Positions 45,780 through 58,680 of a stretch of DNA of 64,000 nt are shown here, piece by piece. This stretch comes from Lactifluus volemus. Lineage: Eukaryota > Basidiomycota > Agaricomycetes > Russulales > Russulaceae. The notes beneath the pieces were generated by a model. That model had not been told where the DNA came from. It made no database searches and saw only the letters and a program-made list of their open reading frames with translations. How positions within the stretch are numbered: position 1 is the stretch's first letter; the number at the start of each line of letters is the position of its first letter. The translations under genes and the position numbers were made by a program. The DNA lies in contig WTXI01000054.1 of assembly GCA_022376515.1 (NCBI GenBank), positions 1-64,000 on the forward strand, in the 5' to 3' direction.

Positions 45780-48700
45780 ATGTCGTCCATTTGGAGGAAA
45801 CAGGTTCGGAGCTCCCGTAATCTCAACTCCAGCAATGATCACCCTATCTGTGTGTACTACTCTCATGTGTCCTTTCCAATCGCTCACGAGTGCCTTGTCC
45901 AGCTGCTAATCCCACCAATCCTGCCACATCGGAGCCGATCGCTGGAGGCACTGGCCTTGCGATTAGCGCGATAGAGACAACTCTTTTGGCCTTGAAGGAG
46001 CTCAGTTCATTGGCTAAAAAGATACCCTATATCTCTCCAGCTGCGGGCCTCATTCTCCAGGCTCTCAAAATGCGGGATGTGAGCACCCTCTCTGACTTTA
46101 AGCGCCTTCTGTGTTGATGATAGTATATAAGGAGGTCAATCTGTGCAAGGAAGAGTGGAAATTGGTGATGGAGAAACTGGCCAAAGTTGGGAGTGTCGTC
46201 ATCAATGTCGGTAATATGTGCCGAAACCATGGTTTGAAGGTAGAAGAACTACCCCCGACCTGCTCGTTATCTTTGAGTCCTTTCAGAGGTGCCTTTTCCA
46301 ATTACTGAATATGTCGTGGTCTAATTCCAATTAAGCGACTTGCACGGGATCGATGCCGCGCTGAAAGAATGTGCTGAAGTGAAGGGAATCAACATGCTCC
46401 TTCTTCGTAACGGTTTAGTGAAGAAGGTCAGGCAATATGATGCAAAATTGTCGGTCATTCTTCAAGTACACCAGGTCTGTCGGAAGTACCATGATCCCTT
46501 TCCCTCGCTCAAAACGTTCTGCAGGCCAACCTGAACTTTTTCGTTCTCTTGTCACAACTCACTCAAGAACAAGAAGGTGGGTGGCTCTGATAGTCACAAG
46601 ATACTCGGAATCGTCGATCTGATAAGGAGCACACAGCAATCATCAGAGGATTGCCTTACGCCGGAGGCTGGCCATTCGGCGATGAGAAGCGCTGTCTCGA
46701 AGGCACACGCCACGATTTTCTCGACTACATCTTCAAGTGGGTCAAGAATCCCGAATCTGAACGTACCCTCATCATCCTCGGCCAGGCAGGCACCGGAAAG
46801 TCTTCGATTGCACATGAAGTCGCACGTCGGCTCAAGAAGACCTGTCTCGGCTCTTACTTTGCTTTTCGGCGGGGGGAAGGGTCCAAGGGCAAGACATACC
46901 AGCTCTTCACGACACTTGCATGCGATCTCTCCGACCACAATCCTGCATTCAAATTCGCACTTGGGAAGGCCATTAAGGAAAATTCATCTCTTCGTAACAC
47001 TCGAGACTATGCTACACTTTTTGAATGCCTCCTCCTTGAACCGCTCAAGAACCTGGAATTTGACGACCCAATCCTTATCGTCATCGATGCGTTGGACGAG
47101 AGTGGGGATTCGATCGACAAACGAGGATTGCATATGCTTCTTGCTCAACGCCTCTCCGAATTGCCGTCAAACTTCCGTATTCTCATAACCTCGAGGCCCG
47201 AGAATGGCATCGAGCCTGCATTCGCCAATGCATTGTCTGTCCACACCCTCTCCATGAATGATGCCAAACTAGCCAAGACGGAGCAAGATATTGCCATGTA
47301 TCTTCGAAGCGAACTGCCTCCGGCCGTGTTCGAAGACCATGGTGTCAAACTGACAAATGCAGCAGAAGGCCTCTTTCAATGGGCAGCCGTTGCATGCGGG
47401 TTCATAAATAACTCTGCCAGGCTTGGCCTTAGCAAGACGCAGTGCGTAGAGCGCTTATTGGGACATGCTCAAGGTCAGACTGGACAAGGACCGTTGGACA
47501 ACTTATACGAAGAAGTTCTCAAGGAGTACTTCGAATCGCCTGAAGCACATGGGATATTTCAGTCCGTGATGGGACAGCTTCTTGCTGCGGTCCAGCCCTT
47601 CTCCATCGATTCCCTGATCACTTTGCGACACTATGCATCCAAAGATGACCCCGACGATTCCGAGCTTGTTCTTGGAATTCTCTCGTACCTCGGCTCGCTA
47701 CTGAGCAACGTAACTTCATCTGATCGAACGCAGCCGATTGTTCCTCTCCATACCTCATTCTACGACTTTCTGACGAATAAGAAGAGTGGTGCGTTTTATG
47801 TCGACGTCGACGAAGCCCATCATCAGTTGGCACATTCTTGCCTTAGCTTAATGGTTGATCAACTTAAATTCAACATTTGCGAACTGGAGTCGTCATATCT
47901 TGCCAACACCGACGTTCCAGACCTTGAATATCGAATTTCCAAACACATTCCACCTGCTCTATCGTACGCCTGCATTTTCTGGGACAAGCATTTAGACCGT
48001 TTCTCTTTTGAGCACGATCTGTTCACGAAACTTCGATTCCTGTTCGAGGAGAAATTTCTTTTTTGGCTGGAAGTTCTTAGCGTGAAGAACTGTGTGGGCA
48101 TTGCTTTACCAGCATTGTCATCTCTGGTGTTATGGTTGCAGCGGGAGGTAGGTGTATCCCATAATTCGATCTGACGTGTAGTGACTTTGGCGAAAAATTG
48201 AAACAGGGTCCACAAACGGGGACGAAGAATCTGTTGGAATTGGTAAATGACGCATCCACGTTTGTGCGGTACTTCGGGATGCCAGTGGCAAGGAGCGCTC
48301 CGCATATCTATGTTTCTGCACTCCCTTTCGCCCCAAGCTCTTCCCGCGTCTTCAAACAATACTGTCACCGATTTGCTCATACATTGACCCTTGAACGGGG
48401 GCAGTTGTCTCATTGGCCAGCACTGGAAATGACGATTAACGGACACGACAGCTGTGTTCACTCGGTTGCATTCTCGCCAGACGGACAGCGTATCGCATCG
48501 GCCTCGGAAGATCGCACGATTCGGGTGTGGGATGCGGCAACAGGACAGGTCGTAGCAGGCTCATTTACTGGACACACCGAATCGGTCAATTCTGTTGCAT
48601 TCTCGCCAGACGGACAGCGTATCGCATCGACCTCGGAAGATCGCACGATTCGGGTGTGGGATGCGGCAACAGGACAGGTCGTAGCAGGCCCATTTACTGG

Positions 48701-50642
48701 ACACACCTCTTCGGTCAGTTCTGTTGCATTCTCGCCGGACGGACAGCGTATCGCATCGGCCTCGAGAGATCACACGATTCGCGTGTGGGATGCGGCAACA
48801 GGACAGGTCGTAGCAGGCCCATTTACTGGACACACCTCTTCGGTCAGTTCTGTTGCATTCTCGCCAAACGGACAGCGTATCGCATCGGCCTCGAGAGATC
48901 GCACGATTCGCGTGTGGGATGCGGCAACAGGACAGGTCGTAAGAGGCCCGTATACTGGACACACCGAACCGATCAATTCTGTTGCATTCTCGCCAAACGG
49001 ACAGCGTATCGCATCGACCTGGGACGATCACACGATTCGCGTGTGGAATGCGGCAACAGGACAGGTCGTACCAGGCCCATTTACTAGACACACCGGTTTT
49101 GTCCATTCTGTTGCATACTCGCCGGACGGACAGCGTATCGTATCGGCCTCGTTAGATCGCACGATTCGCGTGTGGGATGCGGCAACAGGACAGCTCGTAC
49201 CAGCCCCATTTACTGGACACACCTCTTTTGTCCGTTCTGTTGCATTCTCGCCGGACGGACAGCGTATCGCATCGGCCTCGCACGATCGCACGATTCGCGT
49301 GTGGGATGCAGCAACAGGACAGGTCGTAGCAGGCCCATTTACTGGACACACCGAATCGGTCTATTCTGTTGCATTCTCGCCGGACGGACAGCGTATCGCA
49401 TCGGCCTCGGACGATCGCACGATTCGCGTGTGGGATGCGGGAACAGGACAGGTCGTAGCAGGCTCATTTACTGGACACACCGAATCGGTCAATTCTGTTG
49501 CATTCTCGCCGGATGGACAGCGTATCGCATCGGCCTCGCAGGATCACACGATTCGCGTGTGGGATGCGGCAACAGGACAGGTCGTAGCAGGCTCATTTAC
49601 TGGACACACCGAATCGGTCAATTCTGTTGCATTCTCGCCAGACGGACAGCGTATCGCATCGACCTCGGAAGATCGCACGATTCGGGTGTGGGATGCGGCA
49701 ACAGGACAGGTCGTAGCAGGCCCGTTGACTCGACACACCGAATCGTTCTATTCTGTTGCATTCTCGCCGGATGGACAGCGTATCGCATCGGCCTCGGGAG
49801 ATCGCATTATTCGCGTGTGGGATGCGGCAACAGGACAGGTCGTAGCAGGCCCATTTACTGGACACACCTCTTTTGTCCGTTCTGTTGCATTCTCGCCGGA
49901 CGGACAGCGTATCGCATCGGCCTCGGGAGATCGCACGATTCGCGTGTGGGATGCGGCAACAGGACAGGTTGTAGCAGGCCCGTTGACTGGACACACCGAA
50001 TCGGTCTATTCTGTTGCATTCTCGCCGGATGGACAGCGTATCGCATCGGCCTCGCAGGATCACACGATTCGCGTGTGGGATGCAGCAACAGGACAGGTCG
50101 TAGCAGCCCCGTTTACTGGACACACCGAATCGGTCTATTCTGTTGCATTCTCGCCGGATGGACAGCGTATCGCATCGGCCTCGCAGGATCACACGATTCG
50201 CGTGTGGGATGCAGCAACAGGACAGGTCGTAGCAGGCCCGTTTACTGGACACACCGAATCGGTCTATTCTGTTGCATTCTCGCCGGACGGACAGCGTATC
50301 GCATCGGCATCGCGGGATCACACGATTCGCATGTGGGATGCGGCACCAGGAGAGGTCATAGCAGGCTCGTTTAGTGGACACACCAAATCAGTCAGATCTG
50401 CTGCATTGTCACAGGATGGCTCCTGTTTTATGGACCAATCCCCCATCAATAGTGACGGTTGGATATATGGCCCGGGAGAAAAGAAAGAACTTCTTTTGTG
50501 GATTCCTGACCTTCACAGGCGGTGTTTTCATGGACCTAGCACTGTCTGGGTTGTAGGCGAACATGAAACCCGGCTTGATCTCTCGAACTGCGTACACGGA
50601 TCAAATTGGGCTACAGTATATCATCATGATGTTTACAGATAG
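45780..50642 (+). CDS. NACHT-WD40 NLR-like protein
   Basis: First exons 45780-45849, 45903-46078 and one from 46132. The main NACHT exon runs to 48147, an intron lies at 48148-48206, and the last exon is 48207-50642. The helical N-terminal region (ETTLLALKELSSLAKKIPYI) resembles agaricomycete NLR N-termini. NACHT: Walker A GQAGTGKSS, Walker B LIVIDALDES, and LITSRPE. A winged-helix region contains LHTSFYDFL. After GTKNLLELVNDASTFVRYF come 15 full WD repeats of 43 residues and one degenerate, then a unique C-terminus. In fungi such STAND proteins act in non-self recognition and programmed cell death; the WD domain is the sensor. The junction between the third exon and the DLHGIDAALKE exon (about 46.28-46.34 kb) is unresolved in phase. 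Confidence 0.88.
48435..50369 (+). repeat. 15 tandem 129-bp WD40 repeats, near-identical
   Basis: Fifteen units of exactly 129 nt (43 codons) with no indels. The consensus is FTGHT---xSVAFSPDGQRI, then ASASxDRTIRVWDAATGQVV. Variation is concentrated after GHT (ESV, SSV, SFV, EPI, GFV), at the next residue (N, S, Y, H, R), and before Asp in SxD (E, R, L, H, D, Q, G). A sixteenth, degenerate unit follows at 50370. Confidence 0.95.
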
Positions 50643-52910
50643 ATGCATTTGTTTACTCCTTTTTTCCTTTAAGACCCCTGTACTCGCTTGGCCAATGGTT
50701 TAAACTGGACTCATTGGTGTACAAGGGTGCTGCCCTCAATCATTTGACTGTTGTGGTCCCATTTTTAACGGCCTGGCATGAAATGGGTGGCCGTTATCAG
50801 TAAAAGTGAAATCATCCAGTTCTCCCCTCCCTCCATCATGTTGCATCCAACACAATGTAATAAAACGTGTGTTAACCTGGCGTGGATTAACTCTAATTCC
50901 CAGGGTCGCTGACTCGGACTTGTCACTCAAGATGTCGAGCGGTCGTATAAGTTATGCTGCGTGATTATTTGTATTCCTTCTGTTCCGTAAGTACTACGAG
51001 TGTATGCGTTCGATCGAACTACGGCTTGAATCGAAGAATGATGTTTCTTGCTAATGAGCTGTGTCAAGGAATTAGGAGTTCGAGATAAATCATATATGGA
51101 AGGGAAAACGAAAGGGGCAAAAAGGTGCTGCCCCTTAGTGCTGTTTATTCGAAGTATTTAAGTACAAGTCCCTAGAAACTATCCATATAGCTACTAGTCG
51201 CAATATTAACTTGAAGTCAATAAGAACGTAAAACGTGTAGGAAACAACGAAACGCGTAAGGGCGAAATGAGGGGACGAGTCAACTCAGCTGCTGCCCCGA
51301 AACGGGCGGATCTACAAGTGAGGCTGGGACCTCATGAAACTCGAGGGGCCAACTCGAAATTAAGTAGTACTATCTAATAGGGGTGTAAGTGAGAAGTACG
51401 AAGTAGTATCGGGCGTCCACTGCGTCCACCCTCGACGGGGAGCGTTCGCGATTCCAGTCCACAGTCCGGGTTGCCCTCAGGATGTCGATAATTACGATGG
51501 CTTTCCCTTCCTCGGGCTCCTCCTCCGAGTCCCCTTTCGCGCTCAATCCCTCGGCATACAGCATCTCCTCCCAAAGCGCCATCACATTCCAACAGAAATT
51601 TGCGATTCCAGGATCAACGCAGCACCATCAACGATGCCCGCTTCTTCTGTGATTTAGTAGGTTTCCCTATTACAGGCGCTTTCGGATGCCAGTGTTGCCT
51701 TTCTGCACATTACACCGCATCAGTAAATTGTACAAAAAAAGGTTCCACATTATTTGTGCTATAGAATGCCTGTAAAATCACCGCCTTTTCTGCATTTTTT
51801 TACTTTTTGAAAATTCAGCAGAAAACAACTTTTGGGGTAATTCCAGGTTACTAAACTTACTTTTGCGTCCATAATTGCCACTTTTTGCCACCTTTTGTCC
51901 TCTTTTGGCTTGCAGGTTTCCTGATGCGTCAGCCCTCGACGTCGACCTCCCAGTCGTGTAGTGACCCTCAATGCGAAGACGATTCAGAACCGGACAAGTG
52001 CGGCGCCCGACTCGGAGTAGCAACTCGCGGCAGTTGCCAGTGCTCACTAGCGCTCACTCCCCACTATCTGCTCGAATCTGTCGAGATTCAGACTGTCACA
52101 CCGACGACGTGTTTTGGCTCGCCGAGCGCATCTCGGACATCTGGATGGTACGACACCATCCAACTTGAAGGGTAACCCTCAAGCTCATCCCAGTCTCAAC
52201 TCTTTCCTTTATTGTGCTACGTTTTCGCCGAGGGTCCCTTCGGGATGTTCCTCAAGCCTCCCTTAATCTACTGGTCACCCGTCTAAAGACCGTGGCCGCG
52301 CTTTGGACGTACTGCTTCGGATTTGATCCTAGGGCGTACGCTCTTTTTCAGGACACTGCTTTTGGAGACAGGCGTCTCAAACCTCACCAATCCCTCTCTT
52401 GTGTATGCGCGAACTTGAAGAGATGGACGACGTTGTCCAGGACGACGGGGACATGGATCGTCAGCTCTCAAGTCATCATAAAACATGGTGTGTTACTCTC
52501 TCACACATCCGCCTAACGTCCCACTCCACTCACACCCCTTCTCAGGCCCCGAGACTCTCAGTGTCATGCCCTCGGAGGTACAGCACAGACGACTGATCAC
52601 CCATCTTCGACTCATCACGGATGCTCGATATTCAATCTACGGCCGAATCAGCAACCGCTGACGATGCTGGACTTGCGATACAACAGGAAGGCCTCGCTCA
52701 CCCTCGATATTCAGGAATGCACTTGCGACCCCACTCTCACAAAACCCATTCCAATATTTTCTAGTATTTTTTCTGAGGATGCATCAGTTCAGGACAAGTC
52801 CCCACCAGAGTTTTGTGCCCCAGTTGCCAATTTCCCCCAGCGGGTCACGTCCTTTCTCTCTTCTTGAGTCGCCACTGAATCCAACTCAGACTAAGCATGT
52901 GCATCACCAT
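50643..52910. other. gene-poor stretch
   Basis: No supported gene. Minor frames at 51370-51592 (minus) and 51885-52600 (plus) show no domain. Several are broken and may be remnants of old mobile DNA (for example CFGFDPRAYALFQDTAF in one frame near 52310), but I cannot assign a family. Confidence 0.4.
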
Positions 52911-53065
52911 CATGGCCAGGCCCTCGGAGTTTGCAAACCCGAATACTGTGCCAATGACGGCCGCTCCTGAGTCCCCCAACCGAGTGGCTGCAATTCTCGG
53001 GGGTCTCAGGAGAGGCCGTTGTTGGCACGGTGTTCGGGTTTGCGGACTCCGAGGGCCAGGCCATG
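52911..53065. repeat. ~155-bp palindrome with 67-bp arms
   Basis: Arms 52911-52977 and 52999-53065 are inverted copies with roughly 10-12 mismatches and a 21-nt loop. The outermost CATGGCC(A/T)GGCCCTCGGAG differs at one base. A third, direct-related fragment follows at about 53109-53165 (CGTGCCAACGATGGCCTTTC). The arms would form a long hairpin in RNA or single-stranded DNA. Confidence 0.8.
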
Positions 53066-53169
53066 GTGAGTCGTCCACGAAGAATCCCGGGTGGGAGAAC
53101 ATCTTCGATGGTCGGCTTCGTGCCAACGATGGCCTTTCCTGAGACCCCGACTGAGTGACTGCAATTCTC

Positions 53170-54429
53170 AAACCAAGGGTTTGGCACCATGCCTATCACA
53201 CGTAATGAAACTGTGGGGTGGCAACGTCGAAGTGACTGTTCCTCCTGCATCTTTTGATAAATCCTCTCGTCGCGCCCGCTCTCGGGGCTCCTCTGTCGAC
53301 TCGCCGTCCACACCTGCCGCCTCCGCCCAGTGTGCCTATCCCTGCGTCTCTCATCCCGAAGATGATGCTGATAACCAAAAAGTCAAGCTAGACGAAGCTT
53401 TCATTGACGTTTAAGCCGACTCTATACTGACCCGATTCCAAAGCGTTGGCCACGATTCATGCTCTGCTAGCTCGAGCCTATCCCATTGGCTGTCGCCCCA
53501 CCCCCACATGGGCTCATCATCGAGCAACGCTTCGTGCATATCTCACCCGAGGAGGCCGAGGTAACTGCGCTAACGTCTCGTCCCCGAATCGTCATGTCAC
53601 AGCGCCGCCTTCTCCCTTGCATTTGCCTCAAAGAGAAGCTTCGGGCTCGGGCCTACCTCAAATTTTTATCTCCCTTTCTCGCTGATTTTCGAGGACAACT
53701 TCCCCGAAGTAGAGCCGGTTCTTTACACCCTAGCTGAAGAGGTACTCCTTTTCCTCCACGAGATGGCGCTTGACGCGCTCTCTCGATGTATGGTGGGTTG
53801 GTGCCTGATCACCCTCTCAGCTTGATCCATTGGCAGAGGTATCGACAATGAATGGGTCACAGAACTACTGTATGGAACGAACACTAGGAAGGTCCTGTTA
53901 GGGACCTACGCGAACCGATCTCCTCCCACCCAGTGTCGGCGGAGTACGATTCGTGAACGGGTCCAGGAACAAAGGAAGATTATATACTTTGTACGCCTCC
54001 TGAGTTTATTAACACTTCATTAACGTTCCCTATGGCGGAAAAAATGGTCTCCGCCGAGGCTGAAAAAGGTCCGGTCGTGATAGTCTCCTACTTTGAAAGT
54101 TCCATCAGTTTTACCAACTTAATTATGGTTGTATTCTGGAGGCCTATTTTGGTTGTAGCCACTTGAATTTTGACACAAACCAGACTCCCATGTACCCGTG
54201 ACTCCGAGCTCCAACGCTGTTTGGAGAGAAATAATATTCCTTTGTTATTTATCAAGCTATCAGTCCCAATACACCAATGAGTCACGGTGCACTACCGAAA
54301 TTCCTCGCTGACGTATCACATCCAACTATCCGACTCATAAACTACACTTTTGTCATGGATATGTCTGTCTCTCCGAGTTCGCAGTGAGAATGTCATATCC
54401 GAGTCACTCGCTGTTCAACTATCACGTCG
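53170..54429. other. intergenic, no recognisable gene
   Basis: Short frames (53091-53414, 53446-53737 plus) have no recognised domain and no clear splice partners. The remainder to 54429 is AT-richer and empty. Confidence 0.4.
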
Positions 54430-55603
54430 GCGAAAATGTTTGGGTGCCAACTCCACGACCACAAACCACGGGTGCAGAATCCGCGCACGGCGTCATCTTT
54501 GGTCCATGCGAGACGCGCGCCGGGCCAGTGCGCGCGGGGATCGTACATCCCTTGCTTCCATGCGTGGAAAGCGAATTGCTGATTGTCCGCCGTGAACTCC
54601 CAGGCGAGCAGTCCGAGTGCTGTGAAGGCCAAGATGCCGTCTGTGAGCGTCAAGGGAGTCGGGTGGGTCGCGGCGATCAGCGTTGGGGATGCGATGAGGA
54701 GTAACAGGACATTTTGGATGATAGCTACTCGAAGAAAAGAGAGAGAGGGGGGGGGCATGAACCGGAAGAGGAGTAGGGTGAGTGTATCCGAGTTCAGCGG
54801 AATTGGCATCAAAAGTAGTGGTGGTGACGTACAGATGAAGATAAGGTTGAGGATTTGGAATAGTCATGGTGGTATCTTGGTGCGAAGGACGACCCAGCGG
54901 TAGTCCTCGTCGTCACTGGTGAAAACGTGTGTCAGCACAACACGGAAGGAGGGTTGTCTGAGGAGTGGCAGAATGATGCATAGTAAGCGTACAGTCGGAA
55001 GAGGCCACGTCTCCAGGTGTTATAAGATAGCCTGAACATCCACAGAACCTTTTTACTTTTTTTTTGGTCAGATAAAGTCATTTAGAATGGAAGTACGCGC
55101 ACTGTAAGGCCTAACATGAGCAAGACGCGGGGGCTAAAATCGCGCGCGAGGTGTGCGGCCTGCTGAGGGACCGATGGTACAAGGTACCTCCGACTTTCCG
55201 CACTCTCGGGAGGCCAGAAGGGAAGGAGGGCCCAATAGGCCGTGTAGATTGTGGGCAAAAATGTCCAGACTCGGTCAACTTGGGAGACATTGCCTGTGGT
55301 GATGGAGGCCACATAAGGTCGTTGTAGCACATAGCTTGATAGGGTAGTCAAGTAGAAATATCAGGGAAGGAGGTGACGTGATAGTAGTAATCATGGTGGT
55401 TGCTAGTCAAGGAGCCTTACTGTACTTCCTAGCATGGTGATATAGCGGGCGCCACAGTGACGTATTCTCACATCTCTGTCAATCTTAAATGCCCGCCAAT
55501 TAACTACGAGTCCCTTTGCCACTTTGCAGCTAAGTTTGGGCTGCTCACCAAGGTGAGAATATCGCGTCAGCCGAGAGTACTGTACTGTAGTGCCCACGCC
55601 CCG
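54430..55603 (-). pseudogene. DUF1295 membrane protein (copy 2), truncated duplicate
   Basis: A segmental copy of 44309-45493 at high identity. The left breakpoint falls inside the SRHPNFFAEQ hallmark, so the C-terminal third is missing and unrelated sequence follows. It keeps the expected frame at two places where copy 1 has lost a base (LLPFWPPE and NLIFI). It has TGA in place of TGG in IPPWLFQ. It is therefore a pseudogene, but with different lesions from copy 1. Confidence 0.85.
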
Positions 55604-55900
55604 CAAGTGTCCTTGCCACTCTGACATTTCCTTAAAAGAAATATCTTACAAATCAATATACCACGCGTAGTTGTTGACCAGGTCACACGCCATATTTCAG
55701 GCTCTGATTGGCTAAGCATGCCATTTTTTTTTTGGAAATATTGTAAACTCTCAACAGATTTAAGTCACCATTTAACCCACCAAAAGTTCATCATAATTTC
55801 AAGCACACCAATTTAAGCAATAATATATATATATTTCCACTAAACTACAATATGAAGCACTATCTAGGACTATGTACAGGAGGATGATCCAATGATTCCA
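55604..55900. other. AT-rich intergenic
   Basis: No gene. It holds a T-run near 55724 and TATATATATAT at about 55824-55834. Confidence 0.5.
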
Positions 55901-56400
55901 CCAGCCTTGGTGGAACAGCCCTGGCAGGGGTGGGGGCTGCAGGGCCATGGGGAGGTGGTGGTGACGGTGGTGGTGGTGGAGGCACAGGAAGAGGTGCGGG
56001 AGGAGGCGAGGGGTGCGGGAGGCACGAGAGAACGCGTGGGAGGCGCAGGGGAATGTGCAGGGCGCAGGAGGAGGCGAGGGACGCAGGAGGAGGTGCAGGG
56101 TGCGGGAAGCGCAGGTGAAGGCACAGAGCGTGGGAGGATGTGCGGGAAATGTAGGAGGAGGCGCAAGCGGCACGGGAAGCGCAGGAGGCGGCAGAGGCGG
56201 CAGTGCAGGAGGAAGTGGTCCAGGCAGCGGAGGTGGAGGAGGCGATGAAACAAAAGTCAGATGCATTGGGGCGGGGCAGGTAGCGTGACAACGTACCAGG
56301 GAGAGGTGCAGAAGGCACCGGCGCAGGCAGCATCCTCACAGTGCCAGTGGCCAAGAGGAGGCGAAAGCGGTGGGGGTGTTGGGAGCGCAGCCTCGCAAGG
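55901..56400. repeat. GGA/GGC-rich low-complexity minisatellite
   Basis: The plus strand is purine-biased, with many GGAGG, GCAGG and GGTGG words in degenerate 15-40 bp periods. It creates long spurious frames on both strands (for example Pro/Arg-rich ones on the minus strand). Confidence 0.7.
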
Positions 56401-56459
56401 CGCAAGTCGAGCGACGCTTCGTGGTCACACGTCACATGACGCGTGACGCCGATACCCAC

Positions 56460-58118
56460 AGACTTTCCGCGTTCAGTACCAAGTCGATTTCATTATCTCC
56501 TTATAGCTTAACCCCCTTAGAATTTGACCTCAGTTGGTCATTCCTTATATAGTGTAGACACCGTGTTCACCTACCTCAGTCTTTACTTTCACAGACTGAG
56601 GTTAGTCTCTCCTTTATTTACTTAGTTCTCAGTTACTTACTATTAACTCTAGCCTCATTGTCTCACTCCAATAGGTTAGAACAATATAGTCTTTACTTTC
56701 ACAGACTGAGCCTCATTGTCTCACTCCAATAGATTATGAGACCTGAGCTTTAAGAGCTCTCGAAGACACCGCGCGCATACAAATTCCGAACAAGCTAAAC
56801 CAGGCCCTCCTCATGCAGAATGTCTACACCGCAAGGTACCAGCGCCTCCTCCGCAGGGGCCTCGACTTCTTCTCAGACTGCTCCGGGACGACCTCCTCAC
56901 TTGCTCAACCTACCCCTTCTCGAAATGGACGGTAGCAATTACGCTTTCTGGAAGTGCCGCGTCGAGACTGTTTTCACATATCACGACCTCTGGTCTGTCA
57001 CCAGCGGAGCCCTCACAAAACCAGATCCAGCAGCCGATCCGACGGGCTACACGCACTGGAACACCAAAAACGAGAGCGCGCGAATGCATCTCGTAATGGC
57101 CATGACAGACGAGCCGCTCAACTCGGTTCTCGACACGAAATCCGCAAAGGATACCTGGAGTCGATTAGCAGAGCGTTACGAGGGGAAAGGCGAGCAGAGG
57201 ATAACCCACCTCATCGACGACGTCTTCCGCCGCCAGCTTCTCGATACGGAGCCTCTCGAGCCTCAAATTAATTCTTTAATCCAATCCGCTCGCACCATCA
57301 CCGCCCTCGGACTCGCGCTTGATGACCGCATCATTGCGCATACGATCATCGGAGCCCTTCCACCTTCTCAATCCACCCTTAAAACCATCCTATCTACCCG
57401 CGACAATATCAATATCGAAAACACAAAGTCCCAAATAATCTGAGACGAGCAACGCCGCGTCCACGAATCGGGCATGGCCGCCACCGCTTTTTTCGCCAAA
57501 TCAATCAAGGCCGCTAAAAAAGGAAAAGGGAAGGGTAAAGGGAACCAGGAAGACAAGTCGAAAAAGTACTGCAACCATTGCAAAATCAAAGGGCACGATA
57601 CAAGCGAATGTCAAAAGTTGAAGAAGGAGCAGGAGGCCAAGGCCACCGCAAACGCGAAACCGGCAAACGCGACACCTGCCACAACGGCGAAAATCGCGAA
57701 TGCAGACAAGACGACCACGGACGAAACCATTCGAACTGTTCACGTCTTCCAGGCACAGTCAAACGCTACCAATTTAAAGTTAAACCAGAATTCCTGGATA
57801 ATGGACTCTGGTGCATCACGCACCATGTGCTCCAACAGAAATTGGTTCCAGCAATTTTCTAGCCTTACCCGGAACATCCCCGTCATCCTGGGCGATAACA
57901 GCGCCATCCAAGGCATCGGCCAGGGACGCATACATGTTCAGATGCGCACCGGAAACGAGTGGAGCGACGTAATCTTGCAGAACGTCCTCTATGTCCCCGA
58001 GTTGCACGGGAACCTGCTGTCCGTTTCCCACCTCACGAGCTGCGGCGCCGACGTCCGATTCGCTGGGCAAGTGTTAAGGTTCCAAGTAGGACCTTTGTAC
58101 GAAGTGTACGTTCGTTCG
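56460..58118 (+). mobile_element. Ty1/copia retrotransposon, 5' part only
   Basis: The leader has a TATATAG-type promoter box near 56546 and two direct repeats: AGTCTTTACTTTCACAGAC (56578 and 56688) and CCTCATTGTCTCACTCC (56652 and 56711). This is probably LTR and leader sequence, but LTR limits are not clear. Gag and protease follow, and the element is cut at about 58118 by the Ty3 LTR. Integrase, RT and RNase H are not in the window. Confidence 0.7.
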
Positions 58119-58121
58119 TGA
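56820..58121 (+). pseudogene. copia gag-protease with in-frame stop
   Basis: The ATG at 56820 opens a 207-codon gag frame: LLNLPLLEMDGSNYAFWKCR (gag pre-peptide), then the UBN2-type region with YTHWNTKNESARMHLVMAM and DTWSRLAERYEGKGEQ. TGA at 57441-57443 interrupts it, and the same frame reopens at once (DEQRRVHESGM). It then has a basic spacer, a CCHC zinc knuckle (CNHCKIKGHDTSEC) and an aspartic protease (WIMDSGASRTMC, then LHGNLLSVSHL). It ends at the border of the Ty3 LTR. The stop and the truncation make it non-autonomous. Confidence 0.88.
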
Positions 58122-58680
58122 AGTCAAGAACTAGACTTGCAGGACGTGCAAGTCAAGATCAAAGGTTCGATAAAGATGAGACTTAGTAAACGACTAAGTC
58201 AAGAGCGTTTCAGAGGTCAAGGGCTTTGGGCTCAGGGTTGAGACCAAAGTGTCAGGAAGTCGTGAGGGGTGATGTCAAGAGGTTTCTCTCAGGTCGAATG
58301 CTTCTAGGCAAGACAAGGTTCTAATAGATAGAAGGACTTGGATTGCGAAACAAAACTGAGACTTAAGGTCTCTAGGGCAGAAGTACAGGGTTTATATAGA
58401 GAAGAATCGAGGCTATGTACACAGCCGTAGGGGCTGTGACCTTTGTACAGCTTTTCAGGGTTTGAAACATGTTTCAGGAATCAGCGAGTCATCCTGTGCA
58501 TGTGGCTGTTACTTGCGGCTGTACGGTGCTGTGCGAGGCTGTATCGTGAGAGAAAAACAAATAAGCGATCTGAAACAAAGCGATCGGCAGTCCATTCACA
58601 TAAGCAAGGAGTCAGCAGAAATGAGTCATTAGTCCGAAAATGAATAGTATGAGTCAGCAAACACGTGTCGGTCCATAACA
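58119..58680 (-). repeat. 3' LTR of the Ty3 element
   Basis: Read on the minus strand it begins TGTTATGGACC at 58680, straight after a polypurine tract (GACGGGGGATGG, minus strand 58692-58681). It contains CTATATAAA (58391-58399 region) and ends about CTTGACTTCA at 58119. The inner edge is supported by the tract. The outer edge could instead be 58096 or 58105, since the 5' LTR is outside the window and no target duplication can be compared. Confidence 0.7.

Noticed and set aside
48527..50381. 400-aa plus and 262-aa minus frames over the WD block
   Set aside because: Exact 129-bp repeats keep all frames in step, so shadow frames remain open. The WD40 frame is the real one.
55799..56459. Pro-rich 155- and 199-aa minus frames
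   Set aside because: Translation of a purine-biased minisatellite; no conserved structure.
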